A stretch of 64,000 nt of DNA, taken from the NCBI RefSeq assembly GCF_015767635.1, contig NZ_CP065230.1, positions 3,906,001-3,970,000 on the forward strand, in the 5' to 3' direction. The notes beneath the pieces are model-generated. The model ran no database searches. It was not told where the DNA came from and worked only from the letters and a program-made list of their open reading frames with translations. The position numbers and the translations under genes are program-made. Of this stretch, positions 43,760 to 52,272 are shown in pieces. The stretch comes from Halomonas sp. A40-4 (GTDB taxonomy: Bacteria; Pseudomonadota; Gammaproteobacteria; Pseudomonadales; Halomonadaceae). The stretch's first letter is position 1; each line of letters opens with the position of its first letter.

Positions 43760-43783
43760 GGTTAACTCTCCTCTCACATCAGG

Positions 43784-44272
43784 TCACACGTGATAGACGT
43801 CGATGACCTGATGGATATAGTCGTTATTCAACTGCACGACTTTTCTTGTGATCAGCGGTACGTCACCTGACACGTCTAGCGTGTAAAAGCACGTGCCGAA
43901 AAAGCTGTCGGTCTTTTTGTAGCGGTGATTGAGCGTGTGCCAGTTAAAACGCAACTCCATCGTGTCGCCGTCTTGCGACAGGATTTCAAGATTGCTCACC
44001 TGGTGCGTGGTGCGAGGCTCCGGTGTGCTCGCACCGCTGCGCTCCGTTTTGATCCGATAGACCCGGTCCTCTAACCCTTCGCGATTGGGGTAGTAGATCA
44101 GCGAGATTTCGCTATGTGGGTCGCGCGTGAGCTGATCGTCGTCATCCCAGGCGGGCATCCAGAATTCGGCATCTTTGCGATAGCATGCTAGCCATTCATC
44201 CCATTCGCGGTCGTCCAGCAGGCGGGCTTCACGGTATAGGAAGACTTGGATGTCGTGATACGTCATACTCAT
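43784..44272 (-). CDS. benB: Benzoate 1,2-dioxygenase small (beta) subunit
   Basis: 162 residues, the standard size of ring-hydroxylating dioxygenase beta subunits (NTF2-like fold). Seen: FLYREARLLDDREWDEWLACY, the block PHSEISLIYYPNREGLEDRVYRI and RTTHQVSNLEI. It forms the hexamer with BenA. It is 33 nt after benA and 24 nt before the benC start. Confidence 0.96.
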   Translation of the reverse strand: MSMTYHDIQVFLYREARLLDDREWDEWLACYRKDAEFWMPAWDDDDQLTRDPHSEISLIYYPNREGLEDRVYRIKTERSGASTPEPRTTHQVSNLEILSQDGDTMELRFNWHTLNHRYKKTDSFFGTCFYTLDVSGDVPLITRKVVQLNNDYIHQVIDVYHV

Positions 44273-44305
44273 GATAATTCTCCCCTCTTCTAAGGCGCTG
44301 AGCGC

Positions 44306-45673
44306 TTAGGCGGACGCGGTGGCGATAAATTGGCTGCGCTCTTTTTCGATGGCACGCAGCATCTCATCGACCCAGTGCTTGTGATGCAGCACATAGAGGC
44401 CTTCGTCCTCCGGTGAAGCACCGCTGAGCAGGGGTTTCATATCGATGGCCTGGGCGTTTTCATCGGCGCCTTCAACCCATTGCTTGGCCCCGCGTGAGAG
44501 ATCGTTCCATTCGGCCAGCGCACCGTTGTAGCCTTCTTGGCAGGCGCGAAACTCTTCTAGGTCATCCGGAGTGCCCATGCCCGAGACGTTGAAGAAGTCT
44601 TCGTACTGGCGAATACGCACTTCGCGGTTTTCGGCGGATTCGCCCTTGGGTGCGAAGCAGTAAATCGTGACTTCAGTTTTGTTGACATCGATGGGGCGTA
44701 ACACGCGAATTTGCGTGGAGAACTGGTCCATCAGGTAGACGTTGGGGTAGAGACACAGGTTGCGCGTTTGGTTAACGATAGAGTCGGCGCGGGCTTCACC
44801 TACCTGCTCCTGGATCCAGTCTTTATTCTGGTAGACTGGGCGCACTTCGGGGTTAAGTAGGCGGGTCCACAGCATCATGTGACCGTTTTCATAGGAGTAG
44901 AAGCCGCCTTTACTCTTGGACCAGCCATCGGCGTCCACTGCTTGGGTGCCACCAGCGTCGTAGTTGCGGCGTTCCATGGTGGAGGCATAGTTCCAGTGCA
45001 CAGAGCTAACGTGGTAGCCGTCGGCACCGTTCTCGGCCTGCAATTTCCAATTGCCGGTATAGGTGTACGACGACGTACCACGAAGGATCTCAAGGCCTTC
45101 GGGGGCTTGATCGACGATGTTGTCGATGATCTTGGTGGTCTCACCAAGGTGCTCTTCGAGCGGTTGAACATCATCGCTTAGGCTACCAAACAGAAAACCT
45201 TTGTAGTTCTCGAAGCGCGGTAAGCGCTTGAGGTTGTGCGAACCGTCCTGCTTGAAGTTGTCGGGATAAGCCCCGCCCTTTTCGTTTTTGGCTTTGAGCA
45301 ACGTGCCATCGTTTTTAAAGGTCCAGCCATGGAACGGGCAGGTGAAAGTGCCTTTGTTGCCGCGCTTGCGACGACATAGAGTAGCACCGCGGTGTGCACA
45401 GGCGTTGATGAGACCGTGCAGTTCCCCTTGCTTGTCGCGGGTGATGACCACCGGCTGACGTCCCATGGTGACGGTCATGTAGTCACCTGGCTCGGCAACC
45501 TGGCTTTCGTGGGCCAGGAATAGCCAGTTGCCTTCAAAGATGTGCTTTAACTCAAGTTCAAAGAACTCAGGGTCAGTGAACATGCTGCGATGGCAGCGGA
45601 AAATACCGTTGTCAGGGTCATCTTGTACAGCACCGCGCACGCGGGCTTCGAGTTGATCAAGTTGCGTGGTCAT
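44306..45673 (-). CDS. benA: Benzoate 1,2-dioxygenase large (alpha) subunit
   Basis: 455 residues. N-terminal Rieske domain with CAHRGATLCRRKRG and CPFHGW (Cys-x-His, Cys-x2-His ligands). Catalytic domain with mononuclear iron histidines in NGADGYHVSSVHWNY and an Asp ligand further on. The ATG at 45673 follows GGAGAGAGATC. It adds O2 to benzoate to give the cis-diol. Located after catA in a catBCA-benABCD series on one strand, so it probably relies on the catB promoter or one in the 75 nt gap. Confidence 0.97.
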   Translation of the reverse strand: MTTQLDQLEARVRGAVQDDPDNGIFRCHRSMFTDPEFFELELKHIFEGNWLFLAHESQVAEPGDYMTVTMGRQPVVITRDKQGELHGLINACAHRGATLCRRKRGNKGTFTCPFHGWTFKNDGTLLKAKNEKGGAYPDNFKQDGSHNLKRLPRFENYKGFLFGSLSDDVQPLEEHLGETTKIIDNIVDQAPEGLEILRGTSSYTYTGNWKLQAENGADGYHVSSVHWNYASTMERRNYDAGGTQAVDADGWSKSKGGFYSYENGHMMLWTRLLNPEVRPVYQNKDWIQEQVGEARADSIVNQTRNLCLYPNVYLMDQFSTQIRVLRPIDVNKTEVTIYCFAPKGESAENREVRIRQYEDFFNVSGMGTPDDLEEFRACQEGYNGALAEWNDLSRGAKQWVEGADENAQAIDMKPLLSGASPEDEGLYVLHHKHWVDEMLRAIEKERSQFIATASA

Positions 45674-45748
45674 GATCTCTCTCCTCGTATGAATGGGTCT
45701 CGCTATGACAAGCCCTGTGAAAGGCTTGTCTAAACCAAAGCGTGAGAC

Positions 45749-46723
45749 TTATACCTTGGCGGTACCGGCAAGCTGACTAGCCAAGTCTGTATCGTCTTCC
45801 TTGGCCCGCGGACGGGCGTGGCGTACCTGCAGCTCCAGCGCGTCGGTGGTAGCCAATTCGACGTCGAACACCACGTGGGAGAACGGGCCGTCCAGGTCGC
45901 GCTTGGCGATCTCGGCCGGGTCCTCAATTCGCTCAGCGGGCACCACCAGTTCTTCCCGAGTGGCAAAGGCGAAGTCATCATAAGTGTAGGGATCACCCGC
46001 CAGATTGATCTGGGTCGTCAGGTGTTGGTGGCCTGGAGCGGAGACGAAGTAATGGATATGCGCCGGACGCTCGCCGTGACGACCCAGTGACTTGAGCACC
46101 ACATCGGTCGGCGCGCCTTCGGGCACCCCGTAACCGGAGGGAATGATGCTGCGCGCGGTGTAGCGGCCTTCGCTATCCGCATAAATCGTGCGGCGCAGGT
46201 TGTACTCGGACTGAGAGGGGTCAAAAAAGGAGTAGCCGCCTTTGGAGTTCGCGTGCCAGATCTCGACCTTGGCACCGGCAATCGGCTGGCCGTCGACATC
46301 GCGGACCTGGCCGGTCAGCCACATGGTCTCGCCATCCTGATCTTGGCCGTCGTCCAGGCGGGCAAAGCCTTCCGCCTCGGGGGCACCAGCCACGTACAGT
46401 GGACCTTCAATGGTCCTCGGTGTACCGCCAACGCGCTTGGCTTCCTCGTCGATGGCGTCCTGGCGCAGGTCGAGGAAGTGGTCAAAACCAAGTCCTGGCG
46501 AGAGCAGTCCGAACTGGGTTTCATGCCCGAGGGCATTGAGCAGGTTGACGGCCGCCCAGTACTCTTCTTCGCTAACGTCGAAATCATCCATCAGCTTGAA
46601 CAGGTCGCTAACCAAGCGATGCACAATTTGTTTGGCGCGCTCGTTGCCACCGTTTTGGTCAAATCCGGCGATGGCCTTGAGGAAGTCTTGAACTTCGGGG
46701 GTGTCGAATATCTTCACGGTCAT
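45749..46723 (-). CDS. catA: Catechol 1,2-dioxygenase
   Basis: 324 residues. Intradiol dioxygenase: N-terminal helical linker domain (about 1-100), then the non-heme Fe(III) ligands in EGPLYVAGAP (Tyr), SIIPSGYGVP (Tyr) and RPAHIHYFVSAPGHQHLTTQ (two His). Opens catechol to cis,cis-muconate. GAGGG before the ATG. Unusually acidic C-terminal tail. Sits between catC and benA. Confidence 0.97.
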   Translation of the reverse strand: MTVKIFDTPEVQDFLKAIAGFDQNGGNERAKQIVHRLVSDLFKLMDDFDVSEEEYWAAVNLLNALGHETQFGLLSPGLGFDHFLDLRQDAIDEEAKRVGGTPRTIEGPLYVAGAPEAEGFARLDDGQDQDGETMWLTGQVRDVDGQPIAGAKVEIWHANSKGGYSFFDPSQSEYNLRRTIYADSEGRYTARSIIPSGYGVPEGAPTDVVLKSLGRHGERPAHIHYFVSAPGHQHLTTQINLAGDPYTYDDFAFATREELVVPAERIEDPAEIAKRDLDGPFSHVVFDVELATTDALELQVRHARPRAKEDDTDLASQLAGTAKV

Positions 46724-46786
46724 GATGAAACCCTCAGTTTGTTATGGAGTGTTTTATTAAAGTGAACCGGCGTTTATGCAGTTAAT

Positions 46787-47077
46787 TTAGCTGTCGTCGT
46801 CACGCACTGAAGATGGGTGACGACACAACGGCTTGACGTTGATGTCCATGTAGGGGAAAAGTGGCAAGTTGCTTACCAGTTCTTGCAGCTCGCCGTTATC
46901 CTCGACGTCAAAAATGCTGACATTCGAGTAGCTGCCTGCTACCCGCCATAGGTGGCGCCATTTACCTTGGCGTTGCAGGTCTTGTGCATACGCCTTCTCA
47001 GTGGCTTTAATCTTGGCCGCTTGCTCTGCCGGCATATCGGTCGGCAACTTAACGGTCATCTCTACTTGGAACAGCAT
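46787..47077 (-). CDS. catC: Muconolactone delta-isomerase
   Basis: 96 residues, the family length. MLFQVEMTVKLPTDMPAEQ at the N-terminus, WRHLWRVAGSYSNVSIFDV in the middle and SNLPLFPYMDINVKPLCRHPSS at the end are typical CatC. Converts muconolactone to beta-ketoadipate enol-lactone. AAAGGAG precedes the ATG. It lies between catB and catA. Confidence 0.97.
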   Translation of the reverse strand: MLFQVEMTVKLPTDMPAEQAAKIKATEKAYAQDLQRQGKWRHLWRVAGSYSNVSIFDVEDNGELQELVSNLPLFPYMDINVKPLCRHPSSVRDDDS

Positions 47078-47127
47078 GAGTTTCTCCTTTTTAAATCGCG
47101 GCGAACGCCAATGGGGCAGGCACGCGG

Positions 47128-48246
47128 TTAATGACGCGAGTAGTGAGCTAACTTATCTTCGTCCAGCGTGATACCCAGCCCCGCGCCTTGAGGCAGCTCC
47201 ACGCCAAATTCGGTGTAATTAAGGGAGCTCACGACGATGTCATCTTTTAGCAGCAGCGGACCAAACATCTCGGTACCCCAGGCCATTTCCGGCAGTGTCG
47301 CCCAGGCGTGTAGCGAGGCGGCAGTCCCAATAGTGCCTTCCAATAGTGTGCCGCCGTACAGGCCAACGCCGGCCGCCTGGGCAACATGAGCAAGCTCTAA
47401 AACGCCGTAAATACCTCCAGATTTGGCAAGCTTAAGAGCAAACGCTCCATTAAAGCCGTTGCACGCTAGGTCCAGCCCATCACGGGCATCCTGAACGGCT
47501 TCATCCGCCAGAATGGGTACGTTGAAGCGATTGGCTAAGCGCACAAGGCCGGCATGTTCACGGGCGGGGATGGGCTGCTCGATTAGCTCAACACCGGCAT
47601 CCTGCAACACCTGAATGCCCTGCACTGCTGTGGGTTCATCCCAAGCCTGATTAACGTCAACGCGCACACTGGCACGATCGCCCAAGGCTTCTTTAATCGC
47701 CGCTACGTGGCGCACGTCCTGCTTGAGCGGATTAGCACCAATCTTTAATTTGAAGTCGCAGTGTCGACGCTGCTCAAGGCGCATTAGTGCCTCGTCGATA
47801 TCCTTAGCGGTATCGCCGCTGGCAAGCGTCCACAGCACAGGCATGTGCTCGCGGTGCGCCCCCCCAAGCAACTCAGCGACACTTAGTCCCAACCGCTTGC
47901 CTTGGGCATCGAGTAACGCGGTTTCCAGCGCCGACTTGGCTATCATATTGCCGCGAGCATGACGGTTCAGGCGGGTACGCAACTGGTGGATATTTTGGGA
48001 TGGCTGACCAACCAGCAGCGGTGCCAGATAGATATCGATATTACGCTTAATGCTCTCGGGGCTTTCCGGGCCATAGGCAAGACCGCCAATGGTGGTGCCT
48101 TCGCCGAGCCCTTCGATACCGTCAGAGTGGCGCATGCGCACAATGACCATGGTTTGGCAGGCCATGGTGGTCATGGAGAGTTTGTGAGGACGGATGGTCG
48201 GTAAGTCGACCAGCAGCGTCTCAATATGTTGAATGACGGTTGACAT
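47128..48246 (-). CDS. catB: Muconate cycloisomerase
   Basis: 372 residues from the ATG at 48246 (GGAG upstream); the frame is open to 48354 but runs through the operator. Enolase superfamily: Lys pair in CDFKLKIGAN, metal ligands Asp in VRVDVNQAW, Glu in ELIEQPIPA, Asp in ILADEAVQ, and a late Lys in AFALKLAKSGG. Cyclises cis,cis-muconate to muconolactone. First gene of the catBCA-benABCD series; the LysR-type composite operator lies 62-102 nt upstream. Confidence 0.96.
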   Translation of the reverse strand: MSTVIQHIETLLVDLPTIRPHKLSMTTMACQTMVIVRMRHSDGIEGLGEGTTIGGLAYGPESPESIKRNIDIYLAPLLVGQPSQNIHQLRTRLNRHARGNMIAKSALETALLDAQGKRLGLSVAELLGGAHREHMPVLWTLASGDTAKDIDEALMRLEQRRHCDFKLKIGANPLKQDVRHVAAIKEALGDRASVRVDVNQAWDEPTAVQGIQVLQDAGVELIEQPIPAREHAGLVRLANRFNVPILADEAVQDARDGLDLACNGFNGAFALKLAKSGGIYGVLELAHVAQAAGVGLYGGTLLEGTIGTAASLHAWATLPEMAWGTEMFGPLLLKDDIVVSSLNYTEFGVELPQGAGLGITLDEDKLAHYSRH

Positions 48247-48307
48247 GCAGGCTCCAGCGTCTGGCAATCGTTGACTTGATGTCAGTTTGGTGGCGCCAGG
48301 AAGACGG

Positions 48308-48348
48308 AACCAATATTGTTTAGGTGCTAGTCCATACCGAGGAGGTAT
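48308..48348. promoter_or_regulatory. Composite LysR-type operator upstream of catB
   Basis: AACCAATATTGTTTA (48308-48322) and ATAC-N7-GTAT (48334-48348) with the same 26-bp phasing as at 38133-38173. For leftward catB the ATAC-N7-GTAT arm is the distal recognition site and the AT-rich arm the proximal activation site near -35. The surrounding gene-free stretch 48247-48592 is otherwise AT-rich (48445-48505) with no gene seen. Confidence 0.75.
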
Positions 48349-48592
48349 CACCATTGGTCATTAACCCCAAGCACTAGCGTCTTTTCTTCCCAGGACTGTC
48401 GCCGCTTTCCTACTGAGAGACGTTCAAGCACCCTTCATCCTTCGTGGAAATATAAATATATCCATACTTATCAAATACTTAATATAAAAATAACCATATA
48501 AACAATGGACTGGACCTGTATCGTCAGTCAGCTAAAGTGTTTGCGACAAAAGAATAAGGTACGTAGGGCTATCCGCTTTCATATATGCCAAA

Positions 48593-49888
48593 CTAGAATT
48601 GAGATATGTACTGCCATGCCGCCACAACATCGTGGTAAGGATCATGGTTCCAGAGCCAACCGAAACGGGTTTCCAGGTTTTTGATCAGCTTGGTTTCATC
48701 GTCACCGATGCCAACATCGGCATATTCGTAGACATCCCCGGCCTCATGTGACGTTCTCTGGACTTTGCAGGTGCGTGCGTGGCGTACTTGTTCAAAAGCG
48801 GCGAATACACCGCCTACCGTTTGACGATCACAATGCTCATCCGTCAGTAGGCTGGCCAGCACGTAGGCATCTTCAAGCGCCTGACCGGCACCGGCACCTT
48901 GGTGAGGTAGTAGTGCATGGGCGGCGTCGCCAACGATCAGTACGCGGTCGCGCTGGTAGCGGGCAAGCTCAGGTAACTCGTGTAGCGCCCAGCGCGTCGG
49001 CTCAGGAATGCATTCAAGAATGGCTTGGCAAGCCGGACTCCAACCTGCAAATACTTTTAGCATTTCCTCCTGGCTGACGGCTTGAACCCACTTTTCACCT
49101 TCGGGCAGTTTAGGGTTCGGTAACGAACGATCTGTGATGAAGCCCACGACGTTAACAAGTTGGGACTGCTTAACCGGGAAGGTCAAAATATGGCGATCTT
49201 TGCCAAGATACATCTGAGGCACCAATGCCAGGCGCTTCTCGCTGCCTTTAGCCTTTAGAGCAGCCTCTAGATCCCTGGTGGGGATCATGCCGCGATAAGC
49301 GTAAGTGCCACTCCAGAAAGGAGTAATTTCGCCGTACTGCTCCGGAGGTAGCACATGGGGGCGCACCGCCGACTTAATGCCGTCAAAACCGATGATCACA
49401 TCACCCTTAAAGTGGCTACCATCGTCGAAGCTGGCGGTGGCGCTATCGGCATCTTGCTGAACGCCTATACAGAGCTTGCCGAAGTGGGCGATGCCCTCAG
49501 GCAGATTGGCAACAATCGCATCAAGAAAATCAGCACGATGTACCGAGGATTGGCCAACGCCTGGCGCCAGGCTGGCAGTTAAGTAGGTATCATCACTGCC
49601 TCGGCGCCACTCGAACCAGACATCCTCAAAGGGAGCGGGCGAGGAGTCGGCAATACGTTGATAGGGGGCCTCCAAGCCCAGCCGTTGGATGGCCTTTACA
49701 GCGTTAGGGCCAAAGGAAACGCCTGCACCAATTTCAGAGAACTGGGGCGCAGCTTCGAAAAGCTGAACATCAAGCTGGCTATCACGGGATAATGCAACGG
49801 CTAAGGCGACCCCTCCGATGCCGCCACCGATGATGCCGATCGAAAGACGTTTTGGCTGTGTATTTGCTACTTTGCTGTTAGCTACCAT
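48593..49888 (-). CDS. nahG: Salicylate 1-monooxygenase
   Basis: 431 residues. Class A flavin hydroxylase closely following Pseudomonas NahG from memory: IGIIGGGIGGVALAVALSR (FAD), QLFEAAPQFSEIGAGVSFGPNAVKAI, EDVWFEWRRGSDDTYL, APGVGQSSVHRADF, DVIIGFDGIKSAVRPH, and VLIVGDAAHALLPHQGAGAGQALEDAY. Decarboxylating hydroxylation of salicylate to catechol with NADH. The start is supported only by a weak GAG-type site; residues 1-14 may be flexible. Upstream of the cat-ben block on the same strand and divergent from its likely regulator. Confidence 0.93.
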   Translation of the reverse strand: MVANSKVANTQPKRLSIGIIGGGIGGVALAVALSRDSQLDVQLFEAAPQFSEIGAGVSFGPNAVKAIQRLGLEAPYQRIADSSPAPFEDVWFEWRRGSDDTYLTASLAPGVGQSSVHRADFLDAIVANLPEGIAHFGKLCIGVQQDADSATASFDDGSHFKGDVIIGFDGIKSAVRPHVLPPEQYGEITPFWSGTYAYRGMIPTRDLEAALKAKGSEKRLALVPQMYLGKDRHILTFPVKQSQLVNVVGFITDRSLPNPKLPEGEKWVQAVSQEEMLKVFAGWSPACQAILECIPEPTRWALHELPELARYQRDRVLIVGDAAHALLPHQGAGAGQALEDAYVLASLLTDEHCDRQTVGGVFAAFEQVRHARTCKVQRTSHEAGDVYEYADVGIGDDETKLIKNLETRFGWLWNHDPYHDVVAAWQYISQF

Positions 49889-50090
49889 GGTTTAACTCTG
49901 CTCAGGGGATTACCGTTATATGTGGAGCGATATGCTCTCCCCTAACGCTATTCGGAAGCGCCAACTGCCACCACACAGCTTCCTTCATTCAGACTATAAA
50001 CGGCGCTAATAACAAGATGAATCAACCAGTTAAAAACCTCTCTGACGGCTGCATTCGACTATTGTGGAATACGTTGCGAGGCGCAAGGTG

Positions 50091-50996
50091 ATGGAGAAAC
50101 TTGCCAACATTGACCTGAATCTGCTGGTTGTTTTTGACTTGTTGTACCAAGAACAAAATACCCAACGGGTGGCGCTGCGCTTGGGTATCACCCAGCCGGC
50201 GGTGAGCCATGCACTGAAGCGTTTACGCCACTTGCTGGAGGACGAACTTTTCGAGCGCACGTCGCAAGGTCTGCAACCTACGCCCCGTGCCAGTCGACTT
50301 CACCCCGGCATTGCAGATGCGTTGTCGCGAATGAACGACACCCTGAACCTATGCGACGATTTCAACCCTGCGCAGAGTGATCGCACTTTCCATATCAACA
50401 TGACCGATATCGGTGAAATAGTATTTCTTCCACGCTTGCTGCAACATCTTTCGCGCCATGCGCCGGGGGTTTCACTCAACACCGTGCGCAGTCACCATAA
50501 TGACCTGAAAAACGAGATGGAGGAGGGAGAGATAGATTTGGCAGTTGGCCTGATCCCGCAACTAGGGGCAGGTTTCTACCAGCAGCGATTGTTTGTGCAA
50601 CGCTACGTTTGCCTAATGCGCGAGCATCACCCCCTCGCTGCGGAGGAGTTTAGCCTTGAGGCGTTTCGCAAAGCGCATCACGCTGTGGTGGTTGCCCGGG
50701 GCACCGGGCATGGCATTATCGAAGAGCAGCTTGCGCATGCTGGGGTTGTGCGCCCAGTTCGGTTAACACTGCCGCATTTCGCAGCGGTTCCCTATATCGT
50801 CAGCAGCAGCGATCTAGTGGTGACGGTCACCGATAAATTAGCCGAGGCAACGCGAACACGTTTCGGGTTAGCCATTCGTGAGCATCCCCTAACGTTCCCA
50901 GAAATCCCGATTAATCTTTTCTGGCACCGTCGCTTTCATCAAGACCCAGGCAACCGCTGGTTGCGTGGGCTGATGTTTTCTCTGTTCTCTGAATAG
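50091..50996 (+). CDS. NahR-type LysR regulator of salicylate degradation
   Basis: 301 residues from the ATG at 50091, matching NahR (300); GAGG is 9 nt upstream and a GTG at 50064 is less likely. Helix-turn-helix (about 1-62: DLNLLVVFDLLYQEQNTQRVA, LGITQPAVSHALKRLR), then FHINMTDIGEIVFLPRLLQHL, GEIDLAVGLIPQLGAGFYQQRLF, GTGHGIIE, LPHFAAVPYI and INLFWHRRFHQDPGNRWLRGLMF, all as in NahR/SalR. It lies divergent from nahG, so it should activate nahG with salicylate. Confidence 0.92.
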   Translation: MEKLANIDLNLLVVFDLLYQEQNTQRVALRLGITQPAVSHALKRLRHLLEDELFERTSQGLQPTPRASRLHPGIADALSRMNDTLNLCDDFNPAQSDRTFHINMTDIGEIVFLPRLLQHLSRHAPGVSLNTVRSHHNDLKNEMEEGEIDLAVGLIPQLGAGFYQQRLFVQRYVCLMREHHPLAAEEFSLEAFRKAHHAVVVARGTGHGIIEEQLAHAGVVRPVRLTLPHFAAVPYIVSSSDLVVTVTDKLAEATRTRFGLAIREHPLTFPEIPINLFWHRRFHQDPGNRWLRGLMFSLFSE

Positions 50997-51009
50997 GGGT
51001 CATTAACGC

Positions 51010-51417
51010 CTAGGAGTTCGGCTTCGCCCACGCGGAGCGGGTGCTATGGGCTGCCGTTTTATTGGTAATTTTCCAGATGCCGTCGACCTTCACCAGGGCA
51101 ATCACATCGACCCAGGAATCCGCTAGATTGTCGCTATTATCAAAGCCTAGCAATACGCTGGCGACCTCTCCCGCCTGGGTGACAGCAATAAAGCGGCTCT
51201 TCACTTTACGGTGGCTCGCCGCCCAGCGCTCGAAACGGTCTCTGATCAAGTCAGTCGCCAACTTGCCATCAGCATCCACAGCAAAAATCCACGCATCCTT
51301 ATGAAAAGCCTCCTCTAGCTTTTCTCGACCGCCTTGAAAGCCATCGACATATAGCTGCACAACGCGTTTGATCTCATCGATCTCAGGTGCATCACCTACG
51401 ACAGTAACATTTGTCAT
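51010..51417 (-). CDS. NTF2-like (SnoaL/lumazine-binding-like) small protein
   Basis: 135 residues, AGGAG 7 nt before the ATG. One alpha-plus-beta cone fold: a helix IDEIKRVVQLYVDGFQGGREKLEEAF, HKDAWIFAVDADGKL, and a final strand pair DVIALVKVDGIWKITNKTA. Members are diverse (isomerases, dehydratases, ligand binders); no catalytic role can be read. Convergent with the NahR-type gene (13 nt), followed upstream by the BKACE pseudogene, with which it may once have formed an operon. Confidence 0.78.
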   Translation of the reverse strand: MTNVTVVGDAPEIDEIKRVVQLYVDGFQGGREKLEEAFHKDAWIFAVDADGKLATDLIRDRFERWAASHRKVKSRFIAVTQAGEVASVLLGFDNSDNLADSWVDVIALVKVDGIWKITNKTAAHSTRSAWAKPNS

Positions 51418-51456
51418 CTCTTTACTCCTGCGGTTTTATTGCGGGTTTTGTCGTGT

Positions 51457-52267
51457 TTATAAACTCAGCAACTCACGGGCCTGCTGCCAGGTTGCCACTG
51501 GGCGCTCATACCTTTCGCATAAGGCGACGGTGCGCTCGACCAAAGACGCGTTGGAAGGTGACAATGTATTGCTATCCAGGCGTACGTTGTCTTCAAGGCC
51601 GATACGAGTATGGCCACCTGCAGCTATTGACCACTCATTGAGCAGGTAATGGTTAACGCCAATACCTGCGCCACACCACTGCTCATCCGGCGCTAGCCGC
51701 TTGAGCGTCTCGATATAGAAATCAAACGTTGGATTGTCCGCTGGCATCGAATTCTTAACGCCCATGACAAACTACACATAGAGCGGTGCTTTCAGCTTTC
51801 CCTGCTTGGAGAGTGCAACCGCCTGATGGATATGCGACAGATCAAACGCTTCGATTTCAGGCTTTACGTCGTACTTGAGCATCTCATCGGCAAGCTACTC
51901 CACCAGCTGGGGCGGATTCTCGTAAACACGAGTGGGGAAATTGTTGGAGCCCACCGAGAGGCTTGCCATGTCGGGCTTTAGCGGCAGCATCCCACCGCGA
52001 GCCTCACCAGCGCCAGATCGCCCGCCGGTAGAACGCTGAATAATCATGCTGGGGCAGTGCTTCTTGAGCCCTTTCACCAATCGACAAAACTTTACTGGGT
52101 AAGATGAGGGCGTTTGGTCATTGTTGCGTACATGGCAGTGGGCAATAGTAGCCCGCGCCTCAAACGCAGTCTGAGTGCTTTCAATCTGCTCTTAAGCCGT
52201 GACGGGCACAGCAGGTGCGAGGCAGGCTACCGGTCATGGCGATACAAATAATACAGGGCTAAGACAT
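51457..52267 (-). pseudogene. Decayed beta-keto acid cleavage enzyme (BKACE, DUF849)
   Basis: The reading frame can be followed across the gene in pieces: MS-stop-PCIICIAMTGSLPR, a frameshift or small deletion near 52205-52215, then PAVPVTA-stop-EQIESTQTAFEA, IAHCHVRNNDQTPSS, a STGGRSGAGEARGGMLPL block, VYENPPQLVE-stop-LADEM, LYV-stop-FVMGVKNSMPAD and an intact C-terminus from 51765. All are BKACE family landmarks (metal-binding His-x-His, GVKNxMPAD, GIGVNHY). There are four in-frame stops (three TAG, one TAA) plus the frameshift. A functional enzyme would cleave a beta-keto acid with acetyl-CoA. The stop-free piece 51457-51765 could be mistaken for a gene. Confidence 0.88.
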
Positions 52268-52272
52268 GATGG

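Noticed and set aside
51457..52267. Reassignment of TAG/TAA to glutamine, or readthrough, in the BKACE gene
   Set aside because: There is also a frameshift, and normal genes here end in TAG; simple pseudogenisation explains it.
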